From the NCBI GenBank assembly GCA_026745465.1, contig JACYXH010000231.1, forward strand, positions 27,805 to 91,804: a stretch of 64,000 nt of DNA. Reading direction: 5' to 3'. The notes under the pieces are model-generated. The model saw only the letters and a list, made by a program, of their open reading frames with translations. It was not told where the DNA came from and ran no database searches. Below are positions 34,301-45,713 of this stretch, piece after piece (within the stretch, counting starts at the first letter, position 1; each line of letters opens with the position of its first letter). A program made the translations under genes and the position numbers. Origin of the DNA: Lota lota. Taxonomy: Eukaryota; Chordata; Actinopteri; Gadiformes; Lotidae.

Positions 34301-36739
34301 ACTTGTGTGTTAAGACGGTTTTACCAATGCCGGCCACTCCAGTTGTCATTATTGTTCTGATTGGTTGATCTTGACCAGGTAAGGGTTTAAAGATGTCTTC
34401 ACATCTGATTGGCATTTCCTCCTTGGCTGATTTCCTGGAAGCTGTTTCAATCAGTCTGACCTCATGTTCCTTGTTGACCTCTCCACTGCCTCTCTCTGTG
34501 ATGAAGAGCTCTGTGTAGAAGTCATTCAGATCTGTTGGCTGTCCTGCTTTAGGGATTCCCTCAAACACACACCTGAACTTCTTCTTTAAACGAGACTTTA
34601 TTTTATGTTGGCACTCGACAGCAGCAGATCCTAAATGAGAAAACAACAGGAGACATCAGTTAGTGGATGGTGGATCAGTGGAAACATGTCAATATTTCAT
34701 GTTAAATTATTAACTTCATGCTATTTAGTGGCTTCATTACTCGTGGTTGGAGAAGCTGGTCATGACAAGGACTGCATGTTACAGATTCAAAATGTTCAGG
34801 ATTATTTCGTTATTTCCACAGCAATATGATTGGTCTACTTATAGTAATAAAGATAGTGGAACGATCAATGGAAAGTGACTTGCTATGCTGATATAATAAG
34901 ATATTGTTGCATCTCTTCCACTGAGTTATTCTGCAATATATTCTTTAACATTCTTTAACCTGATAGACACACAATAACCCTATATACTATCTGGATCAAA
35001 CCATCTAACCTGATACCCTCAAAATAACCCTACATATCTGGATCAAACCATTTAACCTCCAAGAGGAAAGATATTTTTTACATGGAAAATACAGAAATGT
35101 AGAACTCTACCTGATCTAATTTGGTCTGGAGAAAACAAGTAAGAGTTTCTTACTGCTCTATTTTCAAAATAAGAGTCTCTTACCACCCCACAGTGTGTCA
35201 GCAAGTTTCTGCTGGATCATCACAGAGAAATGCATCTGTTCCAGCTCTGTTTGATACTGCTCTACAGACTGAGCACTGGTAACCTTTGACCTCTCCTGGT
35301 GGAGTCTGGAGAGAACACACACACAATTATACATTGAAACAATCACCAACCAAGTGCCCTCCTGCCCCCTGAACCCAACCAGCCAGAACTGGATCACCCC
35401 AGAGAATATCACCAGGACTTCCCTCACCCACACCACCCATGACTTGTCACTCAACATGATAGCTTCACTGCCACTCCCTCCACCCAGGTCTGAAATCTCG
35501 GCATCATCCTTGATCCCTCCTCTCATTCACACCATGTCAACCACATCACTAAAACAGCCTTATCCCTCCTCTCATTCACACCATGTCAACCACATCACTA
35601 AAACAGCCTTATCCCTCCTCTCATTCACACCATGTCAACCACATCACTAAAACAGCCTTATCCCTCCTCTCATTCACACCATGTCAACCACATCACTAAA
35701 ACAGCCTTATCCCTCCTCTCATTCACACCATGTCAACCACATCACTAAAACAGCCTTATCCCTCCTCTCATTCACACCATGTATACCACATCATTAAAAC
35801 AGCCTTCTCCCTTCTCTCATTCACACCATGTCAACCACATCACTAAAACAGCCTTATCCCTCCTCTCATTCACACCATGTCAACCACATCACTAAAACAG
35901 CCTTATCCCTCCTCTCATTCACACCATGTCAACCACATCACTAAAACAGCCTTATCCCCCTCTCATTCACACCATGTCAACCACATCACTAAAACCGCCT
36001 TATCCCTCCTCTCATTCACACCATGTCAACCACATCACTAAAACAGCCTTATCCCTCCTCTCATTCACACCATGTCAACCCCATCACTAAAACAGCCTTA
36101 TCCCTCCTCTCATTCACACCATGTCAACCCCATCACTAAAACAGCCTTATCCCTCCTCTCACTCAGACTTATCTGTAAGATTTATGGACGTTTGATATAT
36201 TCTGTATATTTATCATCTCTGATAAATCCTCACCTTTTCTTAGAAGGTTGGTGATTTCCAACTTTAAAGTTAGCAGGTGTATACATAGAGCGGTCACTCT
36301 TCATGGATTCACAGATGGGTCCAGGGGAGTCTGCTCTCTCCTTCCTCCTTCTAGAATAACAAACAACATCTGGAAGTTAGGATTTGTGTATGTTGTTTAA
36401 TGTGAACATTTATTTGATAAATCCTCACCTTTTCTTAGAAGGTTGGTGATTTCTATCTTTAACAGGTTCTTCCATAGACCAGTCACTCTTCATGGAGTCA
36501 CAGCTGGGTCCAGGGGAGTCTGCTCTCTCCTGCTGCTCTGGGCTTCAACACAACACACACACAGCTTTTACTCAGACTAATGATGGAGTCATGATATATC
36601 ACTGCTGAGCTCTGAGATGGACAACAGTCACAGACAGTGAGAGATCCTCTTCTTACCTCTTAGCTTTGCTCTGGGGGCCATGTTCCCCAGACAGAGTGGT
36701 TTTAGAGGTAGGACCCCCCTCCCCTCTCTCCTCATTCAT
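22935..36739 (-). CDS. NLRC3-like NOD-like receptor with C-terminal B30.2
   Basis: Exons on the minus strand: 36,657-36,739 (ATG), 36,429-36,542, 36,234-36,350, 35,184-35,305, 32,848-34,630 (FISNA-NACHT), 30,870-31,041 (LRR), 26,354-26,527 (LRR), 24,648-24,821 (LRR), 24,424-24,470 (linker), 22,935-23,488 (B30.2, stop). All junctions are GT-AG and phases match. The first four exons encode the short [10 protein letters not shown]-type repeats usual before FISNA in fish NLRC3-like genes. The family senses microbial or danger signals in the cytosol and modulates inflammation; the ligand here is unknown. The 30.87-kb LRR exon is 172 bp rather than 174 and shifts the frame. Skipping it would restore the frame, as LRR exons are phase-symmetric. 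The gene may be functional by skipping, or a recent pseudogene. More LRR exons could be missing. Confidence 0.85.
24040..24290. repeat. Minisatellite in last NLR intron (CATAGACATGTACTCATACATA)
   Basis: About seven units of 30-37 bp. A single related unit (inverted) lies in the intron of TRIM copy 2 at 17,465-17,505, in the matching position. Confidence 0.8.
24424..24470 (-). CDS. NLR exon 9: 47-bp linker exon
   Basis: Acceptor CCCAG, donor GTAAGT. Encodes [15 protein letters not shown], the linker found between LRRs and B30.2 in fish NLRC3-like proteins. Its last 22 nt are almost the same as the end of TRIM exon 2 in copy 2. Confidence 0.85.
24648..24821 (-). CDS. NLR exon 8: LRR repeat
   Basis: A 174-bp exon (58 residues) with [26 protein letters not shown] and LLSAGLEDP, the ribonuclease-inhibitor type LRR pair. 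Its acceptor directly abuts a CA tract (24,822-24,912), which serves as the pyrimidine tract on the minus strand. Confidence 0.88.
24822..24912. repeat. CA microsatellite at splice acceptor
   Basis: About 45 CA units touch the acceptor of the LRR exon ending at 24,821. Confidence 0.95.
25305..26115. repeat. ~85-bp minisatellite with telomere-like CCCTAA runs
   Basis: About seven units: (CCCTAA)1-3, CTCACATCAGCTGGCCAG, AGTTACATAACATATAACAT, ACTAGCAGTTAACAGGACAG. The first two units are split from the rest by a unique 150-bp piece. Unit length varies by whole CCCTAA steps. Confidence 0.9.
26354..26527 (-). CDS. NLR exon 7: LRR repeat (intact)
   Basis: 174 bp, phases as in the other LRR exons. 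[51 protein letters not shown]. Nearly identical to the exon at 30.87 kb. Confidence 0.9.
26813..27100. repeat. 34-bp minisatellite
   Basis: About eight units of GAGCAGGTAGTCAGACTGGA GGGGGTTCGGCAAC, alternating ACTGG and ACAGG variants. It lies in an NLR intron. Confidence 0.9.
27425..28385. repeat. 21-bp minisatellite (CCCACCACCACATAGACACAG), ~47 units
   Basis: Units of 21, 18 and 15 bp all differ by multiples of three, leaving minus-strand frames of about 400 codons open (WWWAVSM or CVYVVVG repeats). Variants with GTATAG, CTATAG or AGTAGAC are ordered in blocks, showing higher-order duplication. Confidence 0.95.
28505..30095. repeat. Three diverged copies of an unclassified dispersed repeat
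   Basis: AAAATGAGGAAGTGTGTTAA and AGCCAGTGAACCCAAAACC occur at 28,506 and 29,323. CTATGTTTTTGCC-TTCTCC follows each, and a third partial copy is near 29,925. No coding capacity; intronic to the NLR. Confidence 0.75.
30870..31041 (-). pseudogene. NLR exon 6: LRR repeat with 2-bp deletion
   Basis: Same exon as 26,354-26,527, with conserved splice sites, but 172 bp long. At about 30,912 it has CAGAGCAGC where the other copy has CAGAGAGCAGC. The loss shifts the frame inside KLLSAGLG. Confidence 0.88.
31240..31445. repeat. AT-rich nested palindromes
   Basis: TA/CATA runs at 31,240-31,316 sit inside an inverted repeat (ATGGTATCAGTATATATA / TATATACTGATACCAT). A perfect 20-bp-arm palindrome follows at 31,402-31,421 / 31,425-31,444 with CAG as spacer. 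Confidence 0.85.
31693..32046 (+). other. Unrecognised 117-codon frame in an NLR intron
   Basis: Basic N-terminal half ([17 protein letters not shown]), then [20 protein letters not shown], and Asn/Thr-rich end. CpG-rich sequence upstream (31,470-31,600). I recognise no family. It could be a decayed transposon frame or a nested gene. Confidence 0.25.
32455..32847. repeat. ~95-bp tandem repeat ending at the NACHT exon donor
   Basis: Four diverged units with GTATTGTAATA-ATGTTATTAGTGAACCTACA and GAGATGTTTTGTATATTAT. The last ends at the exon's GTATGT donor (32,847). Confidence 0.75.
32848..34630 (-). CDS. NLR exon 5: FISNA and NACHT domains
   Basis: A single 1,783-bp exon without stops. [56 protein letters not shown]: Walker A GVAGIGKT (about 34,330), Walker [11 protein letters not shown] (about 34,110), [11 protein letters not shown] (sensor region), then [14 protein letters not shown] and the winged-helix part [13 protein letters not shown]. 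All nucleotide-binding residues expected of an active ATPase switch are present. The length suits fish NLRC3-like genes. Confidence 0.93.
35184..35305 (-). CDS. NLR exon 4
   Basis: 122 bp, acceptor CTCCAG, donor GTAAGA. Encodes [18 protein letters not shown] and LADTLWG, a short helical segment leading into FISNA. Confidence 0.8.
35510..36165. repeat. 49-bp minisatellite grown from a LINE reverse-transcriptase fragment
   Basis: About 13 units of TCCCTCCTCTCATTCACACC ATGTCAACCACATCACTAAA ACAGCCTTA. The sequence just before it (35,480-35,520) reads [14 protein letters not shown], an RT C-terminal motif of L2/CR1-like elements, and the unit continues that motif. Confidence 0.9.
36234..36350 (-). 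CDS. NLR exon 3
   Basis: 117 bp. [20 protein letters not shown]...HQPSKKR. A tandem paralogue of exon 2; donor GTGAGG. Confidence 0.85.
36429..36542 (-). CDS. NLR exon 2
   Basis: 114 bp. [20 protein letters not shown]...HQPSKKR. Typical N-terminal repeat exon of fish NLRC3-like genes. Confidence 0.85.
36657..36739 (-). CDS. NLR exon 1 (start codon)
   Basis: ATG at 36,739-36,737, [18 protein letters not shown] then [10 protein letters not shown], donor GTAAGA. A CCAG acceptor at 36,754 shows a further non-coding exon upstream, which I could not place. Confidence 0.82.
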
Positions 36740-36759
36740 AGTAGACTGGAGACCTGGAC

Positions 36760-37840
36760 ACAAACACAACTTATTGATCACTTCAATGGCCTTTTTAACT
36801 TGAGACAACACATCTCTTTGAAAGAAGATCATTGTAACTACACAACACTAAACCGTTATTGACGTCATAAAACCATTAACATTAACCCCACAACATAACC
36901 ACACTGACCTCACTGCAGTACAGATGTGTACCGCAGATGAGAAGATGAAACACCTTGGAGACTAACTGTGCTTAAACTAATACAATTTACTTAAATAAAA
37001 ACTCATCATAGTACAATTAAAAGTAAAGAATTATTGAATCATTTTTCCACTGGAACAAAATCGGAATTCTGTCACTTTACTGAACCACAGATTCCATATA
37101 AATCAACTGGTGAAGCTCAATACATCTATATGGTATCCTCTTATTATCGTGATATAATAGTTTATTTCAGCATTACGAGGAGGCGCTGGCCAACGAGTCT
37201 CTTTCTCTCCCTCTATGGCTCCAGCTGTGGTTTAAACCATGGGAACCGAGTCTATACCCGCAGGAACCCCCCTGTGGAAGTGGTACAGTCCAGCAACACG
37301 TCACTAGGAGGATTTATATAAAGGGCCCATCCCCAGTCGTCGGTGCTACGCGTAAAATATTATTGTGTTTGCAAAGCAAGTCACACTATTGTCCTCATGT
37401 GTCGTATTAGTGTGTTTGCAAAGCAATTGTAATCATGTTTCTTATTAGTATTAGTGTGGTTGCAAAGCAAGCCACACTATAGTTATCATGTGTATTTTTA
37501 TTATTTTCCTTATATAAGTATCCGCTATAACTCGTGGTCAAACCTTTAAACCGTTTAAAAAGAAAATAAATCGGCAACTTGGTATCTGGGTCTTATTTAA
37601 CATGCTGAATATTTTTGCCTTAAGGACCCATAAGGTCTGTCTAGATTTTGCTGTACCTTGAATGTTTTGGAAAACCTTGAAAGAAAAAGGGAAAACTGAC
37701 CCAAATGACTCAATACTTGGTCCACATACTCCTTAATACTGGCCGAGCTTATGGTATTATTTTCATTTAGATTATGTTACAAATGGCAGAGTTATGGCCA
37801 ATTTATGCAGAAATACAATTTCTACAATTTCAGAAATACC
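36760..37840. other. Spacer upstream of the NLR gene
   Basis: Contains TTTATATAAAGGGCCC at 37,311 on + (TATA-like) and three imperfect TTTGCAAAGCAAG repeats (37,368-37,480). No coding exon recognised. It could include part of an LTR. Confidence 0.4.
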
Positions 37841-38280
37841 CCCCCCCCCCCCCCCCCCCCCCAAAAGTAATGTAGAACGTTTTGTAATCACAGCTTAAAA
37901 AATGAAATTACCATTGTTGCAGGTGCTCAGCAAGCTCTTTTTTTTTATAATGGAAGTCAATGGGGATAAAACGCTGACTTCAACCATTCCAAAGGTGAAC
38001 AAGCTGAGTTGTACATGGTGGTTCACGTATAGAAACCGGGCGTAAGCAGGTCTGCAAAAAGTGAAGGACCTCTTTGGCGGCAGGGGGCGCCATACCGCGC
38101 TATCAAACAAAAAGGATCAGCCCCATTATTCAACTAATCAAAAGTCCGCTTCATAGCGGCGCAGGGACTTGCAACTTGGCTCGCTCGCGCTTTAGCCTCG
38201 CTAGCATTAGCATGTCAGCACACGGAATATTGCGCTCACAAGGAGTTGGCTCATGCAACCACACGCATTTTCTAGTGTGA
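37841..38280. repeat. Poly-C tract and unclassified repeat
   Basis: About 21 C at 37,842-37,862, followed by ATAATGGAAGTCAATGGGG and GGCAGGGGGCGCC, words common in fish DNA-transposon-like repeats. I cannot assign a family. Confidence 0.45.
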
Positions 38281-38905
38281 AAATGTCTAGTTTTACTTGT
38301 GATTTAAATAGAAGGACATTCAGAGGATTTCTGTCACGTCCTTTTCATTTTGAGTGGCATCAAGACAAATGAATCACTTGAATATTGAACGCAATGTTCA
38401 ATTTACCACAACGTGTCAGAAAAGCACAACGGTGAAACATTAACTAACGTTGTATTTCTCTAAAGTAAACTGTATTTAATTGATAAGCGTTACACGGACA
38501 ATATAAGACAATATAAACTAGTAAACTGTAGGCCTACCTTATCTATTCCGTGATTGAAATGTGTTGTGCCCCATACGGCATAAAGTTATAAAAGTATAAA
38601 CGCAAGGGAAGAAAAGGAGGTTAAAGTGTTCCTAAACCAAGTAAATCAGGTAAAAGTGATTAAAAGACGATCTAGAGAAAGACTGTGTTAAGGGCTCCTC
38701 GCTGAGAAAGACCTAACTTAAAATGAGGAAGAGACAGGACTATGGCGCCCTGAGAAGTCCAGACAGCCAATCACAGCCTCGGATAACTCACAGGAACCGC
38801 CTCCTTTCTGTGCTAGCCTATCGGGGGCTGGGCCGTTTGAGCCTGTCGTTAATGGTCACGTGTTTTCAGGGAAAGCCAAACCTTCAGACAGGCGCACATA
38901 CTCAG

Positions 38906-39955
<1,050 letters not shown>

Positions 39956-39959
39956 CACC

Positions 39960-40375
39960 GATATGGGCTGGACCATCTGTGAGGCAGCGGGGGTGTCAGA
40001 CAGACAAGGCAACCAAAAGTTAAAATGTCTTGATTCTGTCCAAACCTCCACACCTCCTCCTCTGAGCTGATGAACTATTCATCTTGTTGGTTGTTGCTTT
40101 CAGTTCAAAGTTGTCTTTTATAGAATTAAAGGGGGGGGGGGGGGGGGGGGGGGGGGGGACGGTTAGATTAATCTGTAAATTATCTTATGTTGCATACTGT
40201 ATGTTAATTGACTTATGAAAGGTCGCCAAAAATGAAGCAACATGGGAAAAACCAACAGGGAATGTAGAGCATCATGTGCTGTTCTGGCCAGAGTATGCGG
40301 TCAGTTTACCCAAAATCCCAAATATCCTCCCACTTCTTACCGAAACAACCAACTGGTTTCTATGGGATTTCCAAT
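39960..40375. repeat. Repeat block P, copy 2
   Basis: Inverted relative to 19,115-19,560. Carries a 27-G run at 40,132-40,158 where the other copy has seven C. Here it joins the satellite directly. Confidence 0.8.
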
Positions 40376-40985
40376 GGTTCCCCACTCACCTTTCTACCAG
40401 GATCCCAGTCAAGTGGCTCCGGTGGTAGGGGAGTGGCTTGTGTATAAAGGGGGCTGGCACTCTTTGTTTTTAACCATTTGCATATGAGGTGAGAGAGAAT
40501 AACAATTCAGCCAGTGTCAAGATTTAACTACCATGATTAATGACCTAGCTGTCAAGATGATTGATGATGGCAGCTGTGTAACAGATGTGATGTGTGGCAG
40601 CTGTGCAACAGATGTGTGACCTTTGACCTGATTTATGGGTTGACCTTTGACCTCATGACTCGTAATGCTTCACAAAAGGGAAAGGAATGTGATTATAACG
40701 TGAAATAATGATTAAATCATGATTTAAAAATCATTATGACATAAATGATGGGCAACAGGTGCAACAGCTAGCCCTTTTAAAAATAAATATGTGTCCAGAC
40801 ACTCAAAAACATGTCCGGACAAAACACCCATGATGGGCAACCCCCCCCCCCCCCCCCCCCCCCCCAACTCAAGACATTAAATCTAGGGAAAGCTCCCCCA
40901 GTCTAGGGGGGTACCTCTGACGTCCCTTTCTTTGATTTCAAAGTGCAAGCAGCACTCAGAAGCTTCAGGAGCTTCAGCAGCGATG
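40376..40985. other. Spacer with poly-C tract
   Basis: CAGCTGTG-AACAGATGTG is tandemly duplicated near 40,570-40,615, and about 25 C lie at 40,841-40,865. No gene seen. Confidence 0.5.
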
Positions 40986-41390
40986 GGGTCTTACTCGCCG
41001 TGAGAGGCCCGTGTCTGACCAGACCGCGACGCGCTCTCCGCGCCCGACGGCGTCTCCTGGAACAGCGGGCCGTCGGCTGATGATGCGCGGGCACTTCCTG
41101 TAGAAGACGCCGCGCACGGCGATGAGCGACACGCCGCCCGCCGCCGCCGTAGCCCTGGAAGGCAGAAGCCGCTGCGCGACACGGGGGCCGAGCTCCGCAC
41201 CTCCGTGGTGATCTCCGTGACGCGGCCGCCCAGGTCCGCCTGGGAGAAGCTCTCGGCGGCGGCCATGGTGTCCACCTTGGTCCAGGGGTTCTCCATCCAG
41301 GGCGGGGAAGGGGGGGGGGGGGGGGGGGGGGGGGGTGCGGGGGGCCGTGTCCGAGTCGGACTCGTAGTACCTGTTGTGGTGTGTGTGTTG
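40985..41390 (-). pseudogene. EphB receptor ligand-binding-domain exon fragment
   Basis: On the minus strand: NRYYESDSDTAP, a proline run from a poly-G insertion, then WMENPWTKVDTMAAAESFSQ, ADLGGRVTEITTEVRSSAPV, SRSGF. In shifted frames follow FQGYGG, VSLIAVRGVFYRKCPRII and GPLFQETPSGAES. This is the C-terminal half of the ephrin-binding globular domain, closest to EphB2 by memory of the family. At least two frameshifts and the poly-G run destroy it. It ends in GCGAGTAAG, a decayed donor site, so it was copied from genomic DNA and not from mRNA. Confidence 0.82.
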
Positions 41391-42028
41391 AGCACCAAAG
41401 GCTCTTCAACCATCCCAAACATATCCACCACACACACACACACCTGTGTCTCCTTCACCCTCATCATGTTGGCCAGAAGGTGAACTGCACCGAGGTGGAT
41501 TCACCGCCCCCTAGTGGCTCCACATGCAATAACAGAGTACTAAAACATGGCTTTGATAAACGGCCTCATATCTTACTATTTAGTCTTTTATCAGACGCGG
41601 TGATCCAAAGCTACTTACAGTGAATACAGATACACATAGGCTCTGGAAGTATGGCGCTGAGGGTGCTGCAGCACCCCCTGTTGGCTGAGAGGGAAATAAT
41701 ATTGGAAATAATAATGTTGTTTTTAAATACGTTTTGATTGATATATTATAGAAAATACTTTTCTTAAGGCTGAGTAGCAGCTGGTCCTAAAATGTATTTA
41801 CTGAGTTGGTTGGAGAACCTGCTTTTTTTAAGGCATATTAATGAATTGATGAATTTTGGGATGAATTATACAGGATAGCCATTTGTGTATTTAAGGTTTT
41901 ATGATGTACACTGTATATAGACTCATGATTAAATGATTGAATTGGATGATATTTTGTACCATACATGTACTGTTTTCTGCTGTCCCATCCCGTCTCCCCT
42001 TGCGTGCTCACATAGGCACATGTGCACG

Positions 42029-42105
<77 letters not shown>

Positions 42106-42236
42106 CTTAAATATATATTCATACACTCACAGACATAACATACACTTCCACCCAAAAGGGCCACAATGGAAACAAGCTCTTGGGCTTTATTGTGTTTGAT
42201 CCCTTTGACAGTTGTCAATAAAGAATTGACAAATCT
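41391..42236. repeat. Shared TTGAGCACCAAAGGCTCTT piece, SINE tail, CA microsatellite
   Basis: 41,375-41,440 matches 3,872-3,950. The inverted SINE tail is at 41,560-41,640, and (CA)n at about 42,031-42,100. No gene seen. Confidence 0.6.
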
Positions 42237-42249
42237 CGGGGCGGTGCGC

Positions 42250-42985
42250 TGGCACTCCGGACACGCCTGACAGTGCTGAGTGACGTCCCTCTTAACCCGG
42301 GCCAGTAAACCCGCTCTAGGATTGTGTCCCTAGTCTAGTCCATGCCTAGGTGAGCCCCTAGTACATGGGAATGGGCCATGTAAAGGACTTTGCTCATGTA
42401 GGGGTGGGGGCACCACCAACTGCTGGGTCACTGCCCCCCCCCCCCCCCCCCCCCCCTACTACCCGATAAAGCATGCCCGCCCTGGTGCTGGAATGGGGGT
42501 GGGGTAGGTTACTCACCGACTCCCGGGCCTGGCCGTCACGGGCGAGGACGTGGCTCCAGGCGTGCTTCAGGGCGTCGTCCTGGGGGGGGGGGGTGGTGAA
42601 CTGCCCGGGCCGGTCCCCCCCCCCACCCCAAGTCAGAGACCTCTGTGAGTGGGGAGCCCTCCGCCTCTCCGGGTGGGGGCGGACTGTTTCGTGGCGGTCA
42701 CGGGGTCTGGGGGAGGCCCCGTGGAGTCCGTGTGGTGGGGCCCTCCCATCGGCAGTGTGTGACCGTCCAACCCGGGGCCGTCGCCCTCTCCGGTCGACTC
42801 GCCCCAGGCGCGTGGCCTCAGCTGGGGTCGGGGGGCCGGGGGCCCGGCTAAGGGCTCCAGAGCAGGTTGAAAATGGAGCGGTCTCTCCCTATGAGTGGGG
42901 GTCCCAGCTGAAACAGCGCCATTCCTCTCGGGCGGGGGTCGGCGACCTCGGCGGGGGAGGGCCAATGACGACGTAGTGGGCTAAA
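42250..42985 (-). pseudogene. Ty3/Gypsy integrase and gag remnants, copy 2
   Basis: Paralogue of 3,955-4,735, with the same integrase-next-to-gag joint and the same TAG near GMD. Many small gaps and poly-C/G length changes. It lacks the segment equal to 4,735-5,170. Confidence 0.75.
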
Positions 42986-42989
42986 AAAA

Positions 42990-43984
<995 letters not shown>

Positions 43985-43990
<6 letters not shown>

Positions 43991-44059
43991 AACACATCTC
44001 TAGAGGGACTGCTGATGTCTTCTGTGTCTCTCTCCATTTCTGTCTGACCAAAGATCTCC

Positions 44060-44113
<54 letters not shown>

Positions 44114-45290
44114 TCAGTACAATACAGATTGAGAGAGAGAGAGATTATTCAGTTCAATACAGATTGAGAGAGAGATTATTCAGTACAATACAGATTGAGA
44201 GAGAGAGAGATTATTCAGTACAATACAGATTGAGAGAGATAGAGATTATTCAGTATAATACAGATTGAGAATATAGCTATTCTACTAAATACATATTGTA
44301 GAGAATGCTCCTTTTCCACTGAATATGTCCCATTCTACTTTTGTAAATTTGAATTTAAATCAAAAATGTTTAGAAACATTTTATTATGTTAACAAAATGA
44401 ACACTTCACATTGTCAATATTTTCTACTTCCTGTTGTCGATTGTAACTTGATATCGTTAAACGTATAAAAACCACGAACAAGAGGAGAGCGGACAGAGAG
44501 ATGGAGAGAGAAATAACTTTAACTGAACATTTAGATTGGAAGACACAGGCCCAATGCTGTTGACACAGAGACATCGATGACAGTCAGCTTCACTGTAGGA
44601 GAGAGGGAGGGAGAGGGAGAGAGGGGAGGATAGAGAGAGAGAAAGGGAAGGTGGGAGAGAGAGAGGGGTAGAGAGAGAATCAGTAGAGTCAGGATTGCGG
44701 GAACGAAGATACTACCGGGTGGAGAGTAACAACGAACTGGCGCCGGCTGCTAGGAAGCGCGGTGGAGAAATAGGGAGCGTAGATTGGTGATTGCTGGCAG
44801 TGTGTGTAAACAGAAGCACGTGGAGAAGTGGCAGCCGGCGGCCGCTAGGTGGCGGCAGTGGACGGAGTGAAACACAGGCCCAATGCTGTTGACACAGACA
44901 CTAGGATGACAGTCAGCTTCTCTGTAGGAGAGAGGGAGGGAGGGGGAGGAAGAGGGAAGGTGGGAGAGAGAGAGAGAGAGGGAAAGGGAGGGGAAAAGAG
45001 GTGAAGAGAGAGGAGAGACACTGAGAGGGAAGGAGAGAGGGAGGGAGGGAGGGGGGGGAAAAAGAGGTGAAGAGAGAGGAGAGACACTAAGAGGGAAGGA
45101 GAGAGGGGAGGGAGGGAGTGAGAGGAGGGGAAGAGAATGAGGGATGGAGGGGGAGAGAGTGAAGGAGAGTAAGGAGAATGTAGCTATTCTACTGAATACA
45201 TATTGTACTGAGAATGTACCTATTCTACTGAATACATATTGTAGATAATATGTACCTATTCTACTGAGTAATTATTGTAGAGAATGTAAC
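43985..45290. repeat. GA-rich block with ATTCAGTACAATACAG units, copy 2
   Basis: 43,985-44,560 matches 6,061-6,660. 44,540-45,260 matches 62,940-63,640 inverted, including CGGGTGGAGAGTAACAACGA and the twice-repeated GGCCCAATGCTGTTGACACA followed by ATGACAGTCAGCTTC-CTGTAGGAGAG. Read on the minus strand, the latter is a pyrimidine tract, CTACAG, then GAAGCTGACTGTCAT, which looks like an exon start, but I do not recognise it. Confidence 0.7.
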
Positions 45291-45334
45291 TATTCCACAG
45301 AAAATGACCCAATTCTACCTTTTGTAAAAAATGT

Positions 45335-45340
45335 TTTATT
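45335..45340 (-). terminator. Polyadenylation signal of the 45.7-kb TRIM copy
   Basis: AATAAA on the minus strand, about 375 nt past the stop, matching the position at 1,868 in the first TRIM. Confidence 0.55.
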
Positions 45341-45713
45341 GAAATAAAAAAGTGTACAAACATTTGATGTTGTCATTCATATTTCAGGAGTATAAACTAA
45401 TATACTCGTTTTGTTTAAGAAACTAGAGATTTTTAACATGCACCTGCAAATGTTTACAATTTCATATTGTTAAATGTGTAAAAAACATTCAGCAGTAATC
45501 AGATATTGATCAATATAGTATGTAATCGAATCACGTATCATGGGTTATATTTTACAATAGTCAGGGTTATTTTCCGAATGAATTCCTTCTTGTCAAATGA
45601 AAGCAGTACAACATTAATGCAGTTCTCTCAGATCAACATAGTAGAGATTCCCATGCAGGAAACAACATTAGTGGTTTTGGTCGTTTGATTATTTTATTAT
45701 CAAACAAAAGGGC

